8,730 nt of DNA from an uncultured Bacilli bacterium. GTDB taxonomy: Bacteria > Bacillota_I > Bacilli_A > RF39 > UBA660. Shown piece after piece: positions 1 to 5,059 of this stretch (position 1 is its first letter; each line of letters opens with the position of its first letter). The notes under the pieces were generated by a model that was given only the letters and a program-made list of their open reading frames with translations, made no database searches and was not told where the DNA came from. The position numbers were made by a program, and so were the translations under genes. The stretch spans positions 1 through 8,730 of the forward strand of contig CALVJE010000041.1 in the NCBI GenBank assembly GCA_944331725.1, written 5' to 3'.

Positions 1-39
1 TTTATATATAAATCTAGGGTAATTTAATTCGTCATTTTA

Positions 40-56
40 TTCTACTTCTAGTAGAA
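40..56. repeat. short perfect inverted repeat (hairpin) downstream of the TasA-like gene
   Basis: A perfect inverted repeat has 7-bp arms (TTCTACT / AGTAGAA) and a 3-nt centre. It lies about 30 nt past the stop codon of the TasA-like gene. On the minus strand it could stop or stabilise the 3' end of that transcript, but no T-run follows it, so it is not a textbook intrinsic terminator. Nothing else could be recognised in positions 1-86, and the window edge cuts off the context. Confidence 0.4.
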
Positions 57-86
57 AGAAGTTTGTCATTCTACATTACCTTCTTT

Positions 87-641
87 CTATCTAACTTGAT
101 CTCCAGTTATTCTAAGTTTACCTTTCCAAACTTGACCACCAAAATCACCATCTATCTCTGTTGTTGGCCATACTCTTAAAACATAATCATTTTGTTCACC
201 AGAGTTTATTGTTCCTTGATCTAATATTCTTGATCCATCAGCCCCTAAATTATTTAAATAATCAGCATTACCTTTAACACTACCTTTATCTATACTATAT
301 TTTAAATACATATCATCTAATTTTACATCAGGGCTTGTTATCTCTACATTATCTAAATAGATTACATAATCTACATCTGCAGTACCAGTATTTTCTAAAG
401 TAAAACTATAACCATCCAAAGCTAATCCTTCACTATCAGTTAAAGGATAAGTATCTTCCAAATTAATAGTAGTACCTTCAGTAAGAGTTAATTCCAAATT
501 ACCTAAAGTAATAACATTCTCACTACCTTCTCTACTATACCTAAACGCTGCATATGATAAAGCAATTACAACAACTAATAAAATCAATAATATTACTATC
601 ATAACTATCTTATTTTTCTTATCTTGTGTTTTATCTTTCAT
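87..641 (-). CDS. TasA/CalY (camelysin)-like membrane-anchored surface protein
   Basis: A predicted 184-residue exported protein. It has a Lys-rich N-terminus (residues 1-11), one hydrophobic segment (about 12-32), and an extracytoplasmic beta-rich domain. The order of motifs resembles TasA: a hydrophobic helix ending SYAAF (TasA has TWAAF), then a short GNLELTLTE stretch (TasA GTLDLSAKE), then a beta strand reading FTLENTGTADVDYVIYLDN (TasA FQFENNGS...). TasA/CalY proteins are secreted fibre or surface proteins, usually processed by the signal peptidase SipW. No SipW gene or partner is visible here. The start was moved from the longer frame at 674 to the ATG at 641. AGGTGAG lies just upstream of 641, and the ATG at 674 falls inside the spacer of a good promoter. 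The family call is by pattern; function as biofilm fibre, spore-surface or general envelope protein is not determinable. Confidence 0.65.
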   Translation of the reverse strand: MKDKTQDKKNKIVMIVILLILLVVVIALSYAAFRYSREGSENVITLGNLELTLTEGTTINLEDTYPLTDSEGLALDGYSFTLENTGTADVDYVIYLDNVEITSPDVKLDDMYLKYSIDKGSVKGNADYLNNLGADGSRILDQGTINSGEQNDYVLRVWPTTEIDGDFGGQVWKGKLRITGDQVR

Positions 642-664
642 CTTCTCACCTACATTACATCTAA

Positions 665-693
665 AGTATACCATTATTAAAATTAACTTTCAA
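665..693 (-). promoter_or_regulatory. sigma-A-type promoter of the TasA-like gene
   Basis: Reading the minus strand, TTGAAA (693-688) and TATACT (670-665) are separated by exactly 17 nt, one mismatch each from the housekeeping consensus. The predicted transcript would start near 658 and give a leader of about 17 nt to the ATG at 641. The promoter lies in the gap after gerM, so this gene can be expressed independently of the sporulation genes. Confidence 0.75.
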
Positions 694-700
694 TATTTTT

Positions 701-1639
701 TTAGACTAAATCACTTTTTGTAACATTCTTCAACTCTTTACCATCCACTCTAAAACTAACTGTATTAATATCATAATTAGCAAAAACAGAATAACTAAGT
801 AAATAAACAACTTCTTCTTTTAACTCTCCATTATCTAAAAGAGCATCATTAAAATCTAATATTAACAAATCATCACTTAACTCTTTATCAGTTAATTTAA
901 CATTCTCACTTAAAATACTACTTAAATTATCTTCATATATATAACTAGTAGTAAGTTCTTCTACAATTATATCAATCTTTTCTTTATCATTATTTAAATA
1001 TTTAGTAACAGGAACATAATAAGTATCATTATTTATTAACTCTTGATAATAAATAACTACTTTAACAAGATTATTTAAACTATTATAAGTATATTTATTA
1101 TTTATACCAATAGACCTATCTATAGGAAAACTTATACTCTTATCACTATTAGGATAAGTTTTTAACTCTTCACTTTCTACAGTTATAATAACTTTATTAA
1201 TATTATCTAACTCCGTAACAGAATAAACAATAGATTCTATCAAAGCACTAGATTTATTAGTATCTACATTTAAAAATTCATTAGAAAAATCTAAAGTTAC
1301 TACATCTTCTTCTATAAGAATATCATTTAACTTAGTATTTTTAGGTATAACTCCATATAAATTATCAGGAAATATATTCCCACTACCTATAGTTAAATTA
1401 GTAATTATATCTTCTATATCTTTAGTGGTGTCTTTATTATCTAAAAGTATTTTAGTCTTAACTAACAAATTATTTTCATCTAATAAGTAAATAGACGAAT
1501 TAGCAAGATTAGTAATATATTCAAATTCCAAGTTAGTTTCTAATGTTTTCTCTGTTTGTGGTATTAAATAAATAGTCATTATAATAAAAAGACTCATAGT
1601 TGTTATCAATATTTTTCTTAAAGCTTTTCTTCTTAACAC
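701..1639 (-). CDS. gerM: GerM-like sporulation/germination protein with two GerM domains
   Basis: A 312-residue protein with a short basic N-terminus, a hydrophobic anchor (about residues 10-26) and two tandem GerM-type domains (about 48-160 and 192-303). The repeats can be seen in the paired stretches VTLDFSNEFLN / LILDFNDALLD and VIITVESEEL / VSFRVDGKEL. In B. subtilis GerM is a mother-cell lipoprotein in the intermembrane space, required for assembling the SpoIIIA-SpoIIQ complex and for normal germination. This copy has no cysteine at all, so it cannot be a lipoprotein and probably stays anchored by its N-terminal helix. The longest frame begins at a GTG at 1648, but AGGTGA overlaps that codon and is well spaced for the GTG at 1639, so 1639 was chosen. 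The gene follows gerE, as in the B. subtilis region but without racE and ysmB between. A terminator precedes it, so it probably has its own promoter. A TATACT at 1661-1656 is the only -10 candidate, with no convincing -35. Confidence 0.85.
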   Translation of the reverse strand: MLRRKALRKILITTMSLFIIMTIYLIPQTEKTLETNLEFEYITNLANSSIYLLDENNLLVKTKILLDNKDTTKDIEDIITNLTIGSGNIFPDNLYGVIPKNTKLNDILIEEDVVTLDFSNEFLNVDTNKSSALIESIVYSVTELDNINKVIITVESEELKTYPNSDKSISFPIDRSIGINNKYTYNSLNNLVKVVIYYQELINNDTYYVPVTKYLNNDKEKIDIIVEELTTSYIYEDNLSSILSENVKLTDKELSDDLLILDFNDALLDNGELKEEVVYLLSYSVFANYDINTVSFRVDGKELKNVTKSDLV

Positions 1640-1662
1640 ACGAATCACCTAATAAAGTATAT

Positions 1663-1687
1663 AAAAAAAAGTACTAAATTAGTACTT
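1663..1687 (-). terminator. intrinsic terminator of gerE, overlapping its stop codon
   Basis: On the minus strand AAGTACT and AGTACTT form a 7-bp stem around a 5-nt AATTT loop, followed by a T-run. The first two stem bases are the last two bases of the gerE TAA stop. It should separate gerE from gerM. Confidence 0.75.
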
Positions 1688-1889
1688 ATAATTTAATTTC
1701 TTTTAATTTTAAAAGTTCTATGACAGCATTAGCTCTACCTTTTACCCCAAGTTTTTGCATTACATTAGATATATGATTTCTTACTGTCTTTTCACTTATT
1801 TTTAAAGTTAAAGCTATTTCTTTAGTAGATAAACCTTCTACTAATAATTCAAATACTTCTTTTTCTCTTGTTGTTAATATTCCTCTCAT
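1686..1889 (-). CDS. gerE: GerE, LuxR-type mother-cell transcription regulator
   Basis: A 67-residue protein consisting almost entirely of a LuxR/GerE helix-turn-helix domain. The LTTREKEVFELL opening, the TKEIA scaffold helix (about 22-26), the ISEKTVRNHISNVMQKLGVKGR recognition region (about 31-52) and the AVIELL end align closely with B. subtilis GerE (74 residues), which differs mainly by a slightly longer N-terminus. GerE acts late in the mother cell, activating and repressing sigma-K-dependent coat genes. It has no receiver domain, as expected for GerE and unlike response regulators. A strong AAAGGGGA ribosome site (1902-1895) precedes the ATG. The gene sits 78 nt after spoIIIAH with no terminator between them, ends in a terminator, and is followed by gerM. 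Confidence 0.95.
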   Translation of the reverse strand: MRGILTTREKEVFELLVEGLSTKEIALTLKISEKTVRNHISNVMQKLGVKGRANAVIELLKLKEIKL

Positions 1890-1927
1890 AATAATCCCCT
1901 TTCCCTAAAACTAAAACATTTCATTAG

Positions 1928-1936
1928 TAGTTTATG
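1928..1936 (-). promoter_or_regulatory. sigma-K/sigma-E-like -10 element before gerE
   Basis: The minus strand reads CATAAACTA, an exact fit to the sigma-K -10 pattern CATAnnnTA and 6 of 8 to the sigma-E pattern CATACAAT. It lies about 40 nt before the gerE start. For the -35, AC dinucleotides occur 15 and 18 nt upstream, neither at the preferred 16-17 spacing. B. subtilis gerE is sigma-K-dependent, which makes the match meaningful, but a short motif in AT-rich DNA is weak evidence alone. Confidence 0.45.
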
Positions 1937-1967
1937 AATTAGGAATTATTTGTTGTAGATAAAAGAA

Positions 1968-2498
1968 CTAGCTTCCTTCAAATTTAACAGTTATTGTTTG
2001 TTTAGTATCAAATTCACTTTGAATAGAACGCATTATATTATTAGCAAGAGTTACATCGTGTTTTTTCTTAGCAGCTACTACAGTTATAGTATTGTTATCT
2101 ATTTTAACAAAACTATTTAAGTCATATTCTTTCTTAATTAGTTTTTCTAATTTTTCTTCTTCTCCTTCTATAACAGCTAAGTATTTTAACTGTTCATAAG
2201 CATTATTTTTCTCATCTGTAGTAGCATCTTCATTAGTCATAGTTGTTTTAAGTTCTGTTTTTTCTTTATCACGCTCTTCATCTAAATTTACTCTAAGCGC
2301 TGTTAAGTTATCTACTTCTTCTACTGTTTCTTTTAAAGATTCACTTTCAGTATCATTATTCTTAGTATCAACATCTTCTTTAGATTCTGCATTATTACTA
2401 GCGATTAACAAATCATTTGGCATTGTTATATAGTAGACACTAAGTACTAATATAAGACTGAAAAGAGTTAAAAACCATAGATTTTGTTTATTTATCAT
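1968..2498 (-). CDS. spoIIIAH: SpoIIIAH, mother-cell ring component of the SpoIIIA-SpoIIQ complex
   Basis: A 176-residue bitopic protein. The N-terminus NKQNLWFLTLFSLILVLSVYY (about 3-23, the membrane helix) is very close to B. subtilis SpoIIIAH (KKQTVWLLTMLSLVVVLSVYY). It is followed by an acidic Ser/Thr/Asn-rich linker (about 34-63) and the YscJ/FliF-like ring-building domain (about 64-174), with LDEERDKEKTEL, DATTDEKNNAYEQL, EGEEEKLEKLIK and a final beta strand ITVKFEG. SpoIIIAH crosses the outer forespore membrane from the mother cell and binds SpoIIQ, forming the channel needed for late forespore gene expression. The protein is about 40 residues shorter than in B. subtilis, mostly in the linker. 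The gene is normally last in spoIIIAA-AH; here the preceding gene is a metabolic enzyme. GGGAGGAAG provides a strong ribosome site 5-6 nt before the ATG. Confidence 0.93.
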   Translation of the reverse strand: MINKQNLWFLTLFSLILVLSVYYITMPNDLLIASNNAESKEDVDTKNNDTESESLKETVEEVDNLTALRVNLDEERDKEKTELKTTMTNEDATTDEKNNAYEQLKYLAVIEGEEEKLEKLIKKEYDLNSFVKIDNNTITVVAAKKKHDVTLANNIMRSIQSEFDTKQTITVKFEGS

Positions 2499-2501
2499 TT
2501 G

Positions 2502-2536
2502 CTTCCTCCCTTTTACTAATACAATCTATGAGGAAG
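2502..2536 (-). promoter_or_regulatory. possible Shine-Dalgarno-sequestering hairpin before spoIIIAH
   Basis: On the minus strand CTTCCTC (2536-2530) is perfectly complementary to GAGGAAG (2508-2502), which is the spoIIIAH ribosome-binding site; the loop is 21 nt. In a transcript reading through from ynbB this could mask translation initiation. The 7-bp stem with a long loop is only marginally stable, so this is tentative. Confidence 0.35.
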
Positions 2537-2549
2537 GAATAGTTTTTAT
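2523..2549 (-). promoter_or_regulatory. candidate sigma-E promoter of spoIIIAH
   Basis: On the minus strand ATA (2549-2547) is followed after 16 nt by CATAGATT (2530-2523). This fits the sigma-E pattern ATA-N16-18-CATACAAT with two mismatches in the -10. The -35 ATA overlaps the ynbB stop codon. Transcription would start near 2516, leaving a leader of about 17 nt. spoIIIA genes are sigma-E-dependent in B. subtilis, which supports the reading. Confidence 0.5.
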
Positions 2550-3766
2550 GACTCTAAATTAGAAACAGCTTTTATAACAGCTAAACGGCCATAGGTATAA
2601 GTAAGTGAACCTTGTTGATAAGCAATATAAGGACTTCTTAATGGTCCATCACAAGAAAGTTCTATAGATGAACCTTGAGTAAATGAACCACTTGCCATAA
2701 TTACTTTATCAGTATAACCTGGCATTGCATCAGGAATAGGTAAAGAATTAGAATCTATTGGAGAATTCATTTGAATACCTTGAGTATATTTAATTAATAG
2801 TTGTTCATCATTAAAGATAATATTTTGGACAATATCAGCACGTTCTTCATTATATTTAGGTTCTACATCATAACCTAATTCTTCAAGTAAAGCTGATGTA
2901 AAGATAGCAGTTTTTAATGATGATGAAATAACACTAGGAGCAAGGAATAATCCTTGTAGAAGTTGTTTATTAATACCAAGGGATGGTCCTACTTCTTTTC
3001 CTTCTCCTGGTAGAGTTAAACGTTCACTACAAAGTTTTATTAAATCACTTCTTCCTACGATATAAGCACCATTAGGAGCAATACCTCCTCCTAAGTTTTT
3101 AATTAAGGATCCAACAGCAATATCAGCACCTACTTCTATAGGCTCTTTACTACTTACAAATTCACAGTAACAGTTATCTACCATAATAATGATATCTTTA
3201 TCAATAGATTTAATAAAACTAATAACTGATTCAACCTTTTCTATAGTAAGACTACATCTAGTAGAATATCCTTTACTTCTTTGTATTTCTATTACTTTAA
3301 TTTTATTATTAGTAATAACTTCTTTAATCTTATCATAGTCAAAGTCATTATTAATTAAATCTATTTGCATATAATTAATACCAAAACTTTTTAATGATGA
3401 TTTATTATCTACAAGTCCTATAACTTCATCCATAGTGTCATATGGTTTACCTGTAATACTTAAAAGAGTATCTCCTGGACGAAGAAGAGCAAAGAAAGCG
3501 ACAGTTAAAGCGTGAGATCCTGATATAAATTGATTACGAACTAAAGCATCTTCTGCTTTAAATATATCACTATATATCTTTTCTATTTTATCACGACCTA
3601 CATCATTATAACCATAACCAGTAGTAGCATTAAAATCAGTTTCAGCGACTTGTTCTTTAATAAAGGCATTCAATACTTTCTCACTATTTATTCTTTCTAA
3701 TTCATCTATCTTACTTAGTTCATCTTTAATCTTTAAATCTACTTTTTTAATTAATTCTTCAAACAC
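2546..3766 (-). CDS. ynbB: YnbB-like PLP-dependent enzyme (aluminium resistance / methionine gamma-lyase family)
   Basis: A 406-residue cytosolic fold-type-I PLP enzyme, close in length to B. subtilis YnbB (421). Recognisable blocks in order are TTGYGYNDVGRDKIEKIY (about 48-65), FISGSHAL (80-87, phosphate-binding region), LRPGDTLLSITGKPYDT (95-111), QRSKGYSTR (162-170), VDNCYCEF with the cofactor-ring Asp at about 197, GSLIKNLGGGIAPNG with the likely Schiff-base Lys at about 223, FTQGSSIELSCDGPLRSPY (362-380) and GSLTYTYGR (386-394). Family members are labelled methionine gamma-lyase or aluminium resistance protein from sequence similarity; the physiological substrate is uncertain. The longest frame starts at an ATG at 3781, but GGAGGTG lies directly behind that codon and is 8 nt before the GTG at 3766. 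Starting there gives an N-terminus beginning (M)FEEL, like YnbB's MFEQL. The start overlaps the SDR stop by 8 nt, implying translational coupling. Confidence 0.88.
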   Translation of the reverse strand: MFEELIKKVDLKIKDELSKIDELERINSEKVLNAFIKEQVAETDFNATTGYGYNDVGRDKIEKIYSDIFKAEDALVRNQFISGSHALTVAFFALLRPGDTLLSITGKPYDTMDEVIGLVDNKSSLKSFGINYMQIDLINNDFDYDKIKEVITNNKIKVIEIQRSKGYSTRCSLTIEKVESVISFIKSIDKDIIIMVDNCYCEFVSSKEPIEVGADIAVGSLIKNLGGGIAPNGAYIVGRSDLIKLCSERLTLPGEGKEVGPSLGINKQLLQGLFLAPSVISSSLKTAIFTSALLEELGYDVEPKYNEERADIVQNIIFNDEQLLIKYTQGIQMNSPIDSNSLPIPDAMPGYTDKVIMASGSFTQGSSIELSCDGPLRSPYIAYQQGSLTYTYGRLAVIKAVSNLES

Positions 3767-4493
3767 TTTTAACACCTCCATCTATTCTAATAATAGAATC
3801 ATTTATATAACTAGCTTTATCAGTTCCAAGAAAATAAGCAAGATTTGCTATTTCTTCAGGCTCTGCAAAGCGATTAAGTAGTATTTTTGATATTTCTTTA
3901 TCAACAAATTCCTTATATAAATCTTTATTCATATCCGTATTAATCCAACCAGGGCAAATAGTATTTACTCTAATATAAGGAGCAAAATAATTAGCAAGAT
4001 TATGATTAAGAGAAATAACTCCTGCTTTAGATGTATCATAGTCAATTGACTCTGGATATGTAGTATCAATTCCATTAGTAGATGAAATATTAATAATATT
4101 ACCAGTCTTTCTTTCTAACATTCTAAGACCTATTTTTTTAGATAGAAGATATGTTCCTACAAGATTAACTTCTAAAGTTTTCATAAAGTCATTCTTAGTC
4201 TTTAATTCAAAATCTTGATCAAGAGCAATAGAAGCATTATTAATTAATATATCAAGATGACCAAACTCTTTATAAATTTCTTCAATCATACAATCAATCT
4301 CTTCTTCTTTAGATATATCACATTTAATTACTACAGCTTTAACTTTATAATTAGTTTCTACATAATCTTTTAATTCAAAAGCTTCTTTTTCACTATTATT
4401 ATAATTAATAACTACATCATTTCCATTCTTAGCATATTCTAAAATAATAGACCTACCAAGTCCCCTACTAGAACCTGTCACAAGTACATTCAT
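3759..4493 (-). CDS. short-chain dehydrogenase/reductase, FabG-like
   Basis: A 244-residue classical SDR, the usual length. The NAD(P)-binding TGSSRGLG motif is at 6-13, DIS at 59-61, the structural NNAS at 85-88, N110, the catalytic Ser at 138, YxxxK at Y152 and K156, PGWINTD at 181-187, and a terminal IDGG at 237-240. All catalytic residues are present, so an NAD(P)H-dependent oxidoreductase acting in the cytosol is expected. It resembles 3-oxoacyl-ACP reductases (FabG), but that label is loose: no other fatty acid synthesis gene is nearby, so another carbonyl or alcohol substrate is possible. The longest frame begins with TTG at 4502 directly abutting AGGAG; the ATG at 4493, 9 nt after AGGAG, is the better start. 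It overlaps ynbB by 8 nt, so the two are almost certainly co-expressed and may serve one pathway. Confidence 0.85.
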   Translation of the reverse strand: MNVLVTGSSRGLGRSIILEYAKNGNDVVINYNNSEKEAFELKDYVETNYKVKAVVIKCDISKEEEIDCMIEEIYKEFGHLDILINNASIALDQDFELKTKNDFMKTLEVNLVGTYLLSKKIGLRMLERKTGNIINISSTNGIDTTYPESIDYDTSKAGVISLNHNLANYFAPYIRVNTICPGWINTDMNKDLYKEFVDKEISKILLNRFAEPEEIANLAYFLGTDKASYINDSIIRIDGGVKSV

Positions 4494-4514
4494 TATAATC
4501 AACTCCTAGAAAGT

Positions 4515-4520
4515 ATTATA
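4515..4520 (-). promoter_or_regulatory. candidate -10 element for the SDR-ynbB unit
   Basis: A perfect TATAAT on the minus strand lies about 22 nt before the SDR start and after the upstream terminator, which fits a new transcript starting near 4508. The expected -35 region falls in the T-rich terminator tail and matches TTGACA poorly. Confidence 0.4.
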
Positions 4521-4532
4521 AGGTAAGAAAAG

Positions 4533-4561
4533 AAAAAAAGAAAGTACTAAGATGTACTTTC
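4533..4561 (-). terminator. intrinsic terminator after the SNF2-phosphatase unit
   Basis: On the minus strand GAAAGTAC and GTACTTTC form a perfect 8-bp stem around a 6-nt ATCTTA loop, followed by seven T. It lies 35 nt past the phosphatase stop. Its stem and loop contain the TAG stop of an orphan reading frame (see 4547-4612). The core resembles the gerE terminator. Confidence 0.85.
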
Positions 4562-4612
4562 AAGTTCTATTTCAAATGGATTCACTTTTGTTGCATCAAC
4601 ACTTATTATTTT
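4547..4612 (-). pseudogene. possible 3'-terminal remnant of a lost gene
   Basis: A 21-codon frame, closed upstream by a TAA at 4615-4613 and ending in TAG at 4549-4547, encodes a tail ending VDATKVNPFEIELESTS. It has no usable start. It reads like a protein C-terminus and its stop lies inside the terminator hairpin, the same arrangement as for gerE and, more weakly, the PH-domain gene. This suggests that the terminator originally belonged to this gene, most of which is gone, and that the phosphatase now occupies the upstream side. I do not recognise the parent protein. Chance open frame is the alternative. Confidence 0.3.
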
Positions 4613-5048
4613 TTACAAAATTAAATAAACATTTACATCCCTTACTTATTTCATCATAAGTAATAGTAAAATTATGAGTATACCAAGGATCATCGATCTC
4701 TTTACTATCATTTGTAAAATCTAATAACTTATATATTTTCTTATCAGTACCAAATAACCTTTTCATAGACTTAATATTATAATTATCCATTCCTATAAAG
4801 TAATCATACTTATCATAATCACTTTTCTCTAACTGAGTTGCAATATGTTTACTATAAGAAATATTATATTTATCTAACATTCTTTTAGTACCAGGATGTA
4901 TATCACTACCAACATCTGCAGAAGTTCCTCTTGACACTATTAAAAACTCTTTCTCTAGTCCTTCTTTTTTAACTAAATCTTTCATAATAAACTCAGCCAT
5001 AGTACTTCTACAAATATTGCCTAAACATACAAAACAAATTCTTATCAT
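4596..5048 (-). CDS. low-molecular-weight protein tyrosine phosphatase (YfkJ-like)
   Basis: A 150-residue cytosolic phosphatase of normal family length. The N-terminal P-loop CLGNICRS supplies the nucleophile Cys8 and Arg14, and the DPWY loop supplies the general acid Asp120. FIGMDNYNIKSM (about 84-95) and the C-terminal GCKCLFNFV helix also match the family. Residue 12 is Ile, as in YfkJ and other tyrosine phosphatases; the arginine phosphatase YwlE has Thr there, so phosphotyrosine activity is more likely. An unusual detail is Thr16 where most homologues have Pro (CRSTMAE for CRSPMAE). The longest frame begins at 5060, overlapping the SNF2 stop by one base, but GAGGTG lies within it and points to the ATG at 5048, matching the family N-terminus MIRICFVC. 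The gene follows the SNF2 gene by 11 nt and is probably co-transcribed with it. Confidence 0.93.
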   Translation of the reverse strand: MIRICFVCLGNICRSTMAEFIMKDLVKKEGLEKEFLIVSRGTSADVGSDIHPGTKRMLDKYNISYSKHIATQLEKSDYDKYDYFIGMDNYNIKSMKRLFGTDKKIYKLLDFTNDSKEIDDPWYTHNFTITYDEISKGCKCLFNFVKNNKC

Positions 5049-5059
5049 TTTACACCTCA

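Noticed and set aside
37..69. A 10-codon minus-strand frame beginning ATGACAAACTTC after the TasA-like gene.
   Set aside because: It is very short, its upstream purine run is poorly spaced, and it overlaps the 40-56 hairpin, so chance is the better explanation.
642..674. Longer N-terminus for the TasA-like protein starting at 674.
   Set aside because: The upstream ATG lies between the -35 and -10 of the promoter and has no ribosome site; the ATG at 641 has AGGTGAG.
1686..1889. gerE as a truncated two-component response regulator missing its receiver domain.
   Set aside because: Near full-length match to the 74-residue GerE, a good ribosome site directly before the ATG, and adjacency to gerM show it is complete.
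3767..3781. ATG at 3781 as the start of ynbB.
   Set aside because: No ribosome site precedes it, whereas GGAGGTG immediately after it is ideally placed for the GTG at 3766, and B. subtilis YnbB has the matching MFE start.
4493..4595. Riboswitch or structured leader upstream of the SDR-ynbB unit.
   Set aside because: The only structure seen is the terminator of the preceding unit; the candidate transcript leader is about 15 nt, too short for a riboswitch.
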